DNA of 11,980 nucleotides from VRUE01 sp035707825 (GTDB lineage Bacteria > Actinomycetota > Thermoleophilia > Solirubrobacterales > 70-9), in assembly GCA_035707825.1 (NCBI GenBank), contig DASSTR010000011.1, positions 1 through 11,980 on the forward strand, read 5' to 3'. The position numbers and the translations under genes are program-made. Positions 1 through 5,946 of the stretch are shown piece after piece. Under the pieces are notes generated by a model. The model did not search any database. It was not told the DNA's origin and saw only the letters and a list, made by a program, of their open reading frames with translations. Numbering within the stretch: the stretch's first letter is position 1; the number at the start of each line of letters is the position of its first letter.

Positions 1-34
1 CTCGAGGTCGCGGGTTCGAGACCCGTCGTCCGCT
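1..34 (+). tRNA. tRNA-Gly, 3' part only (5' part lies outside the window)
   Basis: Bases 10-14 (GCGGG) and 22-26 (CCCGT) pair as a five-base T stem around the loop TTCGAGA (15-21). They are followed by the seven-base acceptor strand CGTCCGC (27-33) and a U discriminator base (34). The acceptor strand implies a 5' end of GCGGACG; with U73 this is typical of actinobacterial tRNA-Gly, most likely the GCC isoacceptor. The anticodon is outside the window, so the identity is inferred. CCA is not encoded (TAC follows). Confidence 0.8.
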
Positions 35-50
35 TACCTCGCCGCTTCAC

Positions 51-98
51 AGAGCCAAAATCTTCGCCGGGGGTCGAGACCGCCCAGAATTTGGCTCT
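51..98. repeat. Inverted repeat downstream of tRNA-Gly
   Basis: AGAGCCAAA (51-59) is perfectly complementary to TTTGGCTCT (90-98), extendable to 13 bases per arm with one mismatch. The loop holds a second small palindrome, GGTCGAGACC (72-81). The structure could form a hairpin at the end of the tRNA transcript, but no T-run follows, so it is not a classical intrinsic terminator. The inner core GGGTCGAGACC also resembles the tRNA T-arm core at 12-23 with one T missing, which may be chance. Confidence 0.5.
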
Positions 99-185
99 GG
101 GCTTAACCCCTCACTGACCTTCATGCCGCATGGCAATGACCGGGCGAAGCCGCCCGGTGCCGTGCCGCCGCGGGAACGGCGGGCA

Positions 186-431
186 TCAATCCCACGACAT
201 GCCGCGGATGTGGAAATAGCGATCCCAGGCCTCCGCCAGAACTTTCTTGCGACCTGGCGAGAGGTTGGCGTTATCCGGGAGCAGCCCGAGTGCCTCTTCG
301 AGGGAGTCGGGATCGTGGCGTTCCATCAGCGTTACCGCCGCCTGCACCGCATCCCGGCCGCCGCGCATGATGCTGGCTCGCAACCGATCGTCGTAGGTGG
401 GCCGGCGGCGCTTGAAGACTGTTCGCTCCAT
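186..431 (-). CDS. Small hypothetical protein divergent from the ArsR gene
   Basis: An 81-residue basic, soluble protein, not recognised as any named family. It begins MERTVFKRRR, has a charged helical middle (around residues 28-50) and ends in an aromatic-rich segment (AEAWDRYFHIRGMSWD). It has no cysteine, signal peptide or membrane segment. The minus frame has strongly G/C-biased third codon positions, while the overlapping plus-strand frame does not read like a protein. No ribosome binding site precedes the ATG, but a TAAGAT -10 hexamer lies 6 bases upstream, which suggests a leaderless transcript. The gene shares its promoter gap with the ArsR repressor gene, so it is probably controlled by that repressor. 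Function unknown. Confidence 0.6.
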   Translation of the reverse strand: MERTVFKRRRPTYDDRLRASIMRGGRDAVQAAVTLMERHDPDSLEEALGLLPDNANLSPGRKKVLAEAWDRYFHIRGMSWD

Positions 432-437
432 TCATTA

Positions 438-443
438 ATCTTA
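438..443 (-). promoter_or_regulatory. Putative -10 element for the 186-431 gene (leaderless start)
   Basis: Read on the minus strand, TAAGAT matches the actinobacterial TANNNT -10 pattern. It ends 6 bases before the ATG at 431, so transcription would begin at or within a base of the start codon. No convincing -35 is visible. The hexamer lies inside the operator-like repeats, which would allow direct repression. Confidence 0.4.
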
Positions 444-467
444 ACATCTTTTAAGATATGGTATCTT
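438..467. promoter_or_regulatory. Candidate ArsR operator: overlapping ATCTT/AAGAT half-sites
   Basis: The gap contains ATCTTAA (438-444) with its perfect complement TTAAGAT (451-457), ATCTT (446-450) with AAGAT (453-457), and AAGATA (453-458) with TATCTT (462-467). Four related half-sites therefore sit within 30 bases in a strikingly AT-rich island flanked by GC-rich genes. Inverted repeats of this size are typical for dimeric ArsR-family repressors, and the position between two divergent genes suggests autoregulation. The assignment to the adjacent repressor is inferred. Confidence 0.55.
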
Positions 468-510
468 TGCGTGAGATGGTGAACGCACCCACACTCGATG
501 GGCAGATCTG

Positions 511-930
511 ATGCCACGCGCGGCGCGGAAATCACAGGCCGGGACCAAATCGAAGGGGGGCGCCGGGCCTCCCGAGCCGATCCACCAGATCAAGGCGGAA
601 TTCTTCCGCACGCTGGGCCACCCCGCGCGGGTGCGCATTCTGGAGCTGCTCAGGGATGGTGAGCTGTCTGTCGGCAAGCTGCAGGCGGAGCTGGGAATCG
701 ACTCCAGTGGGGCCTCCCAGCACCTAGCGGCAATGCGCCGGCAGGGACTGCTCGAGTCGCGGCGCGAAGGGACGAGCGTCTTCTACCGAGTGCGCGATCC
801 ACGCGTTTTCCAGCTGCTCGAGACCACTCGGCAACTGATCGGCTCCCATCTGGAGGAAGCCCAAGCCCTGCTTGGTGAGCTGGACGACTCACCTCCAGCC
901 AGTCGCAACGTCGGCGCGAAGCGGCGCTGA
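511..930 (+). CDS. ArsR-family winged-helix repressor (Rv0081-like)
   Basis: This 139-residue protein has a basic, probably disordered tail (residues 1-22) followed by an ArsR winged helix. Helix 1 carries FFRTLGHPARVRILELL (31-47), the recognition helix is about 64-78 (DSSGASQHLAAMRRQ), and the wing is about 82-94 (ESRREGTSVFYRV). A C-terminal helix (99-124) would serve for dimerisation. There are no cysteines at all, so the thiolate metal site of classical ArsR/SmtB sensors is absent and the signal must be something else. The opening KAEFFRTLGHPAR resembles, as I recall it, M. tuberculosis Rv0081, the hypoxia-linked regulator upstream of a comparable hyc operon. The gene precedes the hydrogenase-like operon by 59 bases on the same strand, so it probably controls that operon and itself. 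The RBS is weak, but this is the first ATG that preserves the whole domain. Confidence 0.9.
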   Translation: MPRAARKSQAGTKSKGGAGPPEPIHQIKAEFFRTLGHPARVRILELLRDGELSVGKLQAELGIDSSGASQHLAAMRRQGLLESRREGTSVFYRVRDPRVFQLLETTRQLIGSHLEEAQALLGELDDSPPASRNVGAKRR

Positions 931-958
931 ACGGACAGTCGTCGATCGGTGGGTCCGT
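931..958 (+). other. Possible hairpin between the ArsR gene and the operon
   Basis: ACGGAC (931-936), starting directly after the repressor stop codon, is complementary to GTCCGT (953-958), with a 16-base loop containing the palindrome CGATCG (943-948). It could be a weak attenuating or processing structure in the gap before the first operon gene. The stem is only six pairs and no T-run follows. Confidence 0.25.
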
Positions 959-989
959 GCGGCTCTCAGATTCGCCCTAGGCCCCTGGC

Positions 990-2942
990 GTGAGTGGCGT
1001 GGACTTGCTCGTCCTGGCGGGCCTGGCCCTGCTGATCGCCGGCACCTTGGCGCCGGTTGCCCGTGGGGCTCTGACGACCGCGATCTCCTGCCAGGCGATG
1101 GGCATTGCGCTATTGGGGATCGGCGGCGCTCTCGTCCTCTTCGGTGCGCATCCCTTCGGCGCCACCTTCCGCAGCGGTCTCGATCCCGGGCTGGGGATAG
1201 ACGGCCTCAGCGGCTTCTTCATCGCCACCCTTGCGGTGGTCGCTATGCCGGCGACGATCTACGCTCGCGGCTATCTCGCCGGGGTGGCCCGCAGCCGTGC
1301 CCTGGTCGTTTTGGGTGGGCTGTTCCTGATCGCCCTCGTCGGGCTCCTGATGGCCCGCGACCCGTCCTCCTTCCTCGCCTGCTGGGAGCTGATGACGCTC
1401 GTGCCGGCGGCCGCGATCCTGGTTTCGCGCAGCGATGCCGGCGTCCGCCATGCCGTCTTCGTCTACCTGGCGGTGACCCACCTGGGCGGCGCCGGCGTCT
1501 GGATCTGCGTGCTCGCCCTGGCCCACTACGGCGCGATCGGCGATCCGGGTGCGCTCGCCGCCCAGGGCGCCGGCGTGCAGGCGCTCGTCATCGTTGCCGC
1601 AATCGTCGGCTTCGGCGCCAAGGCCGGCCTGATGCCGCTGCACGCCTGGCTGCCCCGCGCCCACCCGGTGGCGCCGAGCCACGTCTCGGCCCTGATGTCG
1701 GGGGTCATGATCAAGGTGGCCCTGTACGGGTTGATCCGCGTCCTCTTCGAGTGGGCCGGGCCGGCCCCCCTCTGGGCGGGCCTCATCGTGCTCGGGCTGG
1801 GGCTGCTGTCGGCGCTCGGCGGCGTGCTCTACGCGCTCGTGCAGCGGGACCTGAAGCGGCTGCTCGCCTTCTCTTCGATCGAGAACGTCGGCATCGTCGC
1901 GCTCGGCCTCGGCGCCTCGATCCTCTTTGCCTCTGAGGCAAATCGGACCTGGGCGGCGATCGCCTTCGCGGCGGCCCTCCTTCACGTCCTCAACCACGCC
2001 GTGTTCAAGGCGCTGCTCTTCCTCGCGGCCGGCGCCTTCGAGCGCGCGGTGGGCTCGCTGGATCTGGACCGGATCGGGGGGCTGCTGCGGCGCATGCCCT
2101 GGACGGCCGGGGCCTTCCTCGTCGGCTCGATGGCGATCGCCGGTGTGCCGCCGCTGAACGGCTTCGCCTCGGAGTGGCTGACGCTGCAGGCGCTGATCCA
2201 CGTCGCCCTCGGCCCCTCCCTCGGGCTCGGCCTCGCCGGCGCGCTCGCAGCCGCCGGCCTCGCCGCGACCGCGGCGCTGGCCCTCTTCTGCTTCGTCAAG
2301 GTGATCGGGCTGGTGCTGCTCGGCGCACCCCGTCGAGCGGAGGCCGAGGCGGCGGTCGAGCCGGCGCCAAGCATGAGGGGCGCCGCGGTGTTCCTGGCCG
2401 GCTGCTGCGTCGCCCTCGGGGCGGTGCCAGGCCTGCTGATCCCCTCCCTGATGGAGCTCGCCCCCCACCCGCAAGGCTTGGCGATCGAGCCGGGACTCTC
2501 CGTGCCGGGGACCGGCTCGCTTCCCTCGCCGTGGCTCCTATTTGGGCTCCTGGCCATGACCGCCTCGCTCTGGCTTCTGCGCGGCCCCCGACGGAGCGCA
2601 CCCGTCCCTGCCTGGGCGTCCGGCCAGTCGATCGAGCGCTCGCTCGATTGGAGCTCGGCCGGCTTCACCAAGCCGCTGCGGCTGGTCCTGGAGGCGGTGC
2701 TCCGCCCCCGGCGCGAGATCGAGGCGGTCCAAGAGCGCGGCCAGTTGCAGTCGATTCGCTACCGCGGTGAGGTCCCACATCTGTTCGACACGCTGCTGTA
2801 CGGGCCGGTGCGGCGCGGGGCGCTGACGGGCGCCCTCCTCGCCCGCCGCTTGCAGTCGGGCAGCGTGCGCGCCTACGCGGCGTATCTGCTTGCGCTGCTC
2901 CTAGGGCTGCTCCTCCTGGTACGGATCGGGGCGATCGGATGA
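990..2942 (+). CDS. hyfB: HyfB-like antiporter-type membrane subunit of a group 4 hydrogenase-related complex
   Basis: A 650-residue, highly hydrophobic protein of the NuoL/MrpA/HyfB superfamily (proton_antipo_M core), expected to carry protons or Na+ through the membrane in a redox-driven complex. The conserved charged residues of these channels are visible: Glu133 in the fifth helix (CWELMTLVP), Lys211 in the broken helix (FGAKAGLMPLHAWLP), Lys242 (GVMIKVALYGL) and Lys340 (AVFKALLFLAAG). The C-terminal part (about 555-650) has the HyfB-style soluble loop (RPRREIEAVQERGQLQSIRY) followed by a last membrane helix, and it lacks the long lateral helix of NuoL. The start is a GTG with no clear RBS, chosen because it begins just ahead of the first helix. 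The stop overlaps the next start by 4 bases (ATGA), so the genes are translationally coupled. Assignment to HyfB rather than NuoL rests on length, C-terminus and neighbours. Confidence 0.9.
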   Translation: MSGVDLLVLAGLALLIAGTLAPVARGALTTAISCQAMGIALLGIGGALVLFGAHPFGATFRSGLDPGLGIDGLSGFFIATLAVVAMPATIYARGYLAGVARSRALVVLGGLFLIALVGLLMARDPSSFLACWELMTLVPAAAILVSRSDAGVRHAVFVYLAVTHLGGAGVWICVLALAHYGAIGDPGALAAQGAGVQALVIVAAIVGFGAKAGLMPLHAWLPRAHPVAPSHVSALMSGVMIKVALYGLIRVLFEWAGPAPLWAGLIVLGLGLLSALGGVLYALVQRDLKRLLAFSSIENVGIVALGLGASILFASEANRTWAAIAFAAALLHVLNHAVFKALLFLAAGAFERAVGSLDLDRIGGLLRRMPWTAGAFLVGSMAIAGVPPLNGFASEWLTLQALIHVALGPSLGLGLAGALAAAGLAATAALALFCFVKVIGLVLLGAPRRAEAEAAVEPAPSMRGAAVFLAGCCVALGAVPGLLIPSLMELAPHPQGLAIEPGLSVPGTGSLPSPWLLFGLLAMTASLWLLRGPRRSAPVPAWASGQSIERSLDWSSAGFTKPLRLVLEAVLRPRREIEAVQERGQLQSIRYRGEVPHLFDTLLYGPVRRGALTGALLARRLQSGSVRAYAAYLLALLLGLLLLVRIGAIG

Positions 2943-3850
2943 GTGCCCTTGCCGGCGCGATCCAGATTCTCGGCGGGCTTGCGCTGGCCCCGCTGCTTCT
3001 CGGGACGATCCAGGCCCTCAAGGCTCGCCTGCAGGGGCGTCGCGGCCCCTCGCCGCTGCAGCCCTACCGGGAGCTTCGCCGGCTCTGGGGCAAGACCCTC
3101 GCCGATCCCCAGCCGACCACTGTCGTCTACCGGCTGGCCCCGTGCGTCGTCGCGGCCGCGACGATCCTCGCCCTGTTCCTGGTGCCGATCGCGGGCACCT
3201 CCCCCGATTGGCCGCTTGGCAACGACGCGATCGCCCTCCTCGGCCTGCTTGCCCTGGCGCGGTTTGCCCTGGCGGCTGCGAGCTGGGATACCGGGTCGGG
3301 ATTCGCGCTGATGGGGTCGAGCCGCGACCTCACCTTCTCGGTCTTCGCCGAGGCGTTGCTCGTCCTGACGCTGATCCTCGCCGCGCTGCCCGCCGCCAGC
3401 ACCGACCTGGTTGCGATGAGCGCCGCCGCGAACGGCTCGGTGATCTGGGGCGAGCCGGCCCACTGGTGCGCCGTCGCCGCCTTCGCTCTCGTCGTCCTGG
3501 TCGAGACAGGGCGGCAGCCGATCGACAACCCCGACACCCACCTCGAGCTGACGATGATCCATGAGGGCCCACTGCTCGAGTACGCGGGCCGCGACCTGGC
3601 GCTGCTGGAGTGGAGCGCGGCGGCCAGGCACTGGATCTTCCTGGTCGTGGCCGCCGAGCTCTACCTGCCCCACTGGGGAGGGTTCGGTGCTCAGCTCGCC
3701 TGCCTCCTCACCGCCGTCGCCGTGCTCTGCGTCGCTCTCGCCTTCACCGAGACGGCCCAGGCGAAGATGAGGATCCTGCGCGCCCCGGGGCTGCTCGCCG
3801 GCGGCTGTTTGCTCGCCCTCGTAGGACTCATCAGCGGGCTGGTCGGTTGA
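2939..3850 (+). CDS. hyfC: HyfC/HycD-like (NuoH-type) membrane subunit
   Basis: A 303-residue multi-helix protein matching the usual length of HycD/HyfC (about 305-315) and the NuoH family. This subunit anchors the peripheral redox arm to the membrane and couples it to ion movement. Diagnostic segments are the N-terminal loop RLWGKTLADPQP and the acidic loop starting at Glu189: VETGRQPIDNPDTHLEL, then TMIHEGPLLEYAGRDLALLEW. The DNP.THLELTMIHE block is the signature of the hydrogenase branch as opposed to true complex I. The ATG overlaps the hyfB-like stop by 4 bases, and the next gene begins after a single base. The protein is full length with no break. Confidence 0.93.
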   Translation: MSALAGAIQILGGLALAPLLLGTIQALKARLQGRRGPSPLQPYRELRRLWGKTLADPQPTTVVYRLAPCVVAAATILALFLVPIAGTSPDWPLGNDAIALLGLLALARFALAAASWDTGSGFALMGSSRDLTFSVFAEALLVLTLILAALPAASTDLVAMSAAANGSVIWGEPAHWCAVAAFALVVLVETGRQPIDNPDTHLELTMIHEGPLLEYAGRDLALLEWSAAARHWIFLVVAAELYLPHWGGFGAQLACLLTAVAVLCVALAFTETAQAKMRILRAPGLLAGGCLLALVGLISGLVG

Positions 3851-3851
3851 C

Positions 3852-4469
3852 GTGAGCGGCCCGGCGATCGTGGTCCTCGTCGGTCTCGGCTTCGGCGTGA
3901 TGCTCGTGCGCCGTCGTAGCCACGCGACGTTGCTGGTCGCCGCCCAAGCGCTGCTGCTCGGCGCGGCGGCCCTCTCGCTTGCCGGCGAGCGTCCGGCCGG
4001 GTTCCTGGTCGCCGCCGTAATCCTCCTGATCCGCGCCGCGGCTCTTCCCGGGCTGCTGGCCTTCACCCGGCGCCGCACCCCGGAGCCCTACCTTGTCGTC
4101 CCAGCCACGACAGTCTTGGTTCGGCTTCTCCTCGCCGCGGTCGTCGCCCTTCTCGCTGTCGCCGCGACCCCACCGCTGGGGTTTGGCGACTTGGCGGCCG
4201 AACACGGCGCCATGGCGCTGCTCTCGCTCGGGATCGCGATCGTCGTCATGCGCCGGCCGGCGATCCTGCAGGTTCTTGGGATCCTCGTCGCCGAGAACGG
4301 CATCTACCTGCTCGCGATCTCAGTCCAGGGTGGGCTGCCGTTCGCTATCGAGCTGGGCGCGCTGTTCGACCTGGTGCTCGTCGTAACCGTCGCCGTCGCC
4401 TTCACTCGCAAGATCCACGCTGAGGTCGGCAGCGGCGACACCGATCTCCTCCGGGGCCTCCGTGACTGA
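3852..4469 (+). CDS. hyfE: HyfE/HycP-like (NuoK-type) membrane subunit
   Basis: A 205-residue protein with about six to seven membrane helices. Its C-terminal half matches HyfE/HycP: the strings LGILVAENGIYLLAIS and LPFAIELGALFDLVLVV carry Glu148 and Glu167, equivalents of the NuoK-family membrane glutamates implicated in proton transfer. It ends with a short soluble tail (SGDTDLLRGLRD) also typical of the family. The start is GTG, one base after the previous stop, and the last 8 bases overlap the next gene. In E. coli hydrogenase 4 HyfE is 216 residues, so this copy is full length. It is expected to sit between the NuoH-like and antiporter-like subunits. Confidence 0.9.
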   Translation: MSGPAIVVLVGLGFGVMLVRRRSHATLLVAAQALLLGAAALSLAGERPAGFLVAAVILLIRAAALPGLLAFTRRRTPEPYLVVPATTVLVRLLLAAVVALLAVAATPPLGFGDLAAEHGAMALLSLGIAIVVMRRPAILQVLGILVAENGIYLLAISVQGGLPFAIELGALFDLVLVVTVAVAFTRKIHAEVGSGDTDLLRGLRD

Positions 4470-5946
4470 CGCCGCCCCCGCACTGATCCTCGCCGTGCTC
4501 GCGCTTCCCCTGGGTGCCGCCCTGCTGTCGATCCTCGTGCCCTCGTCCCGTGCTGCGGATCGCCTCAACCTGGCCACTTCGGCCCTGACGGCGTCGCTCG
4601 CGCTCGTGCTGGCGGCGATCGCGTTGGCGGGGGCGCCGGGCGTTGCCGCGAGAGGCAGTTGGTACATCCTCGACACCGCCGCCGGGGTGTTTCTTGCTCT
4701 GATCGCCGTCGTCGGCTTCGCCAGCGCGGTGGTCTCGCCTCTATACCTGCGCCACGCGGGCCGCAGCTGGTTTACGGCGCGGCGCTCCCACGCCTTCTAC
4801 TACGCCGCTTTCAATCTCTTTTGGGCGGCGCTGCTCGCCCTGCCGCTGGCGGGCAATCTGGCGCTCGCCTGGCTGCTGATCGAGGCGACCACCGCCGCCT
4901 CTGCGCTGCTGGTCGCCTTCAGCGGCAAGCGCAGCGCGCTCGAGGCGGGCTGGAAGTACGTCGTGCTCACCACCCTCGGCCTCGCCGTGGCGCTGCTCGG
5001 GATCCTGGTGCTCTACGTCGCCGCCTCCTCCTCCGACTCCGGCCTCGATCGCCTCGACTGGCAGGCGCTGGCTCAGCAGGGGGGAGGTCTGCCGGCGCAG
5101 GCGACGCTGGTCGCCTTCGTGCTGATCCTGGTCGGGCTGGCCAGCAAGATCGGCTGGGCGCCGGTGCACAACTGGCTTCCCGATGCCCACAGCGAGGCGC
5201 CGCCACCGGTCAGCGCGCTGCTCTCCGCGGCGCTGCTGCCGACCGTCCTCTTGATCGCCTGGCGAACCAAGTTGGCGCTCGAACCGGCGCTCGGGACGGA
5301 CACCGTGCAAGAGCTGTTCGTCGGCTTCGGGCTCGCCTCGTTGCTGGTCGCGATTCCCTTCCTCTGGCGGCCGCTGCCCTGGAAGCGCCTACTGGCCTAC
5401 TCGAGCCTCGAGCACATGGGCGTCCTCGCCCTCGGCATCGGCTTCGGCACGCCGCTGGCGATCGCCGGCGTCCTCGTTCACCTCGCCGGCCACGGCCTGG
5501 CAAAGGCGCTCGGCTTCTATACAGCGATCCCGCTGCTGCGACAGGACCCGAGCGCGGGCGAGAGGGCGCCACGGGGCATCGCCCGAGCCAGTGCGCCGAC
5601 GGCCACGGCGATGTCGGTGAGCCTCTTCTCGCTCTGTGGGCTGCCACCGTCGCCGCTCTTCGTCTCAGAGCTGATGATCCTGCTGGGGGGGATGGACGCC
5701 GGGCTGGTTGCGATCTCCTCGATCGCTGCGGTGCTGCTTGCCCTCGGCTTCCTCGGGCTCGCCCACGCCCTGCTGGAGGGGTTGCTGGGAGCGAATCGCG
5801 AATCGCGACCCCGTCCCTCGCGCTCTGCATGGGCGCTCGGCGTGCTCGCCGGCGTCGTGGCCCTCGCCCTGATCGCGCTGAGCGTGGTTGCCTACGCCCT
5901 GCCCGGCTCAGACATGGTGGCGGCGCTGACGGAAGGCGGCGCATGA
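4462..5946 (+). CDS. hyfF: HyfF/HycQ-like second antiporter-type membrane subunit
   Basis: A 494-residue NuoN/NuoM/HyfF-family protein and the second ion-channel subunit of the complex. Visible key residues are Glu141 (LLIEATTAASALL), Lys229 before the broken helix (LASKIGWAPVHNWLPDAHSE) and Lys348 (HGLAKALGFYT). The helix that carries a central lysine in the HyfB-like subunit here reads VSALLSAALLPTVLL, with proline instead, so the second half-channel differs between the two antiporter-like subunits. HSEAP.PVSALLS is a typical HyfF/HycQ string. The GTG start overlaps the hyfE-like gene by 8 bases, and its stop overlaps the large-subunit gene by 4 bases. No third antiporter-like gene (HyfD) is present in the operon. 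Confidence 0.9.
   Translation: MTDAAPALILAVLALPLGAALLSILVPSSRAADRLNLATSALTASLALVLAAIALAGAPGVAARGSWYILDTAAGVFLALIAVVGFASAVVSPLYLRHAGRSWFTARRSHAFYYAAFNLFWAALLALPLAGNLALAWLLIEATTAASALLVAFSGKRSALEAGWKYVVLTTLGLAVALLGILVLYVAASSSDSGLDRLDWQALAQQGGGLPAQATLVAFVLILVGLASKIGWAPVHNWLPDAHSEAPPPVSALLSAALLPTVLLIAWRTKLALEPALGTDTVQELFVGFGLASLLVAIPFLWRPLPWKRLLAYSSLEHMGVLALGIGFGTPLAIAGVLVHLAGHGLAKALGFYTAIPLLRQDPSAGERAPRGIARASAPTATAMSVSLFSLCGLPPSPLFVSELMILLGGMDAGLVAISSIAAVLLALGFLGLAHALLEGLLGANRESRPRPSRSAWALGVLAGVVALALIALSVVAYALPGSDMVAALTEGGA

Noticed and set aside
123..482. Plus-strand frame of 119 codons opposite the small divergent gene
   Set aside because: Its third-position bias is poor and its end runs through the AT-rich operator region; the minus frame is the more protein-like.
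872..1936. Plus-strand frame of 354 codons across the ArsR/HyfB junction
   Set aside because: It consists of Arg/Pro/Gly low-complexity sequence in another frame of two clearly conserved genes.
1110..2474. Long minus-strand open frame (454 codons) opposite the HyfB-like gene
   Set aside because: It is rich in Arg, Gly, Glu and Gln with no recognisable motif, and it is exactly antisense to a conserved membrane protein; a typical high-GC shadow frame.
4659..5942. Upstream extension of the large-subunit frame
   Set aside because: The frame is open by chance through the HyfF-like gene; the translated part is Arg-rich and unlike any hydrogenase. The ATG at 5943 has an RBS and a coupled overlap.
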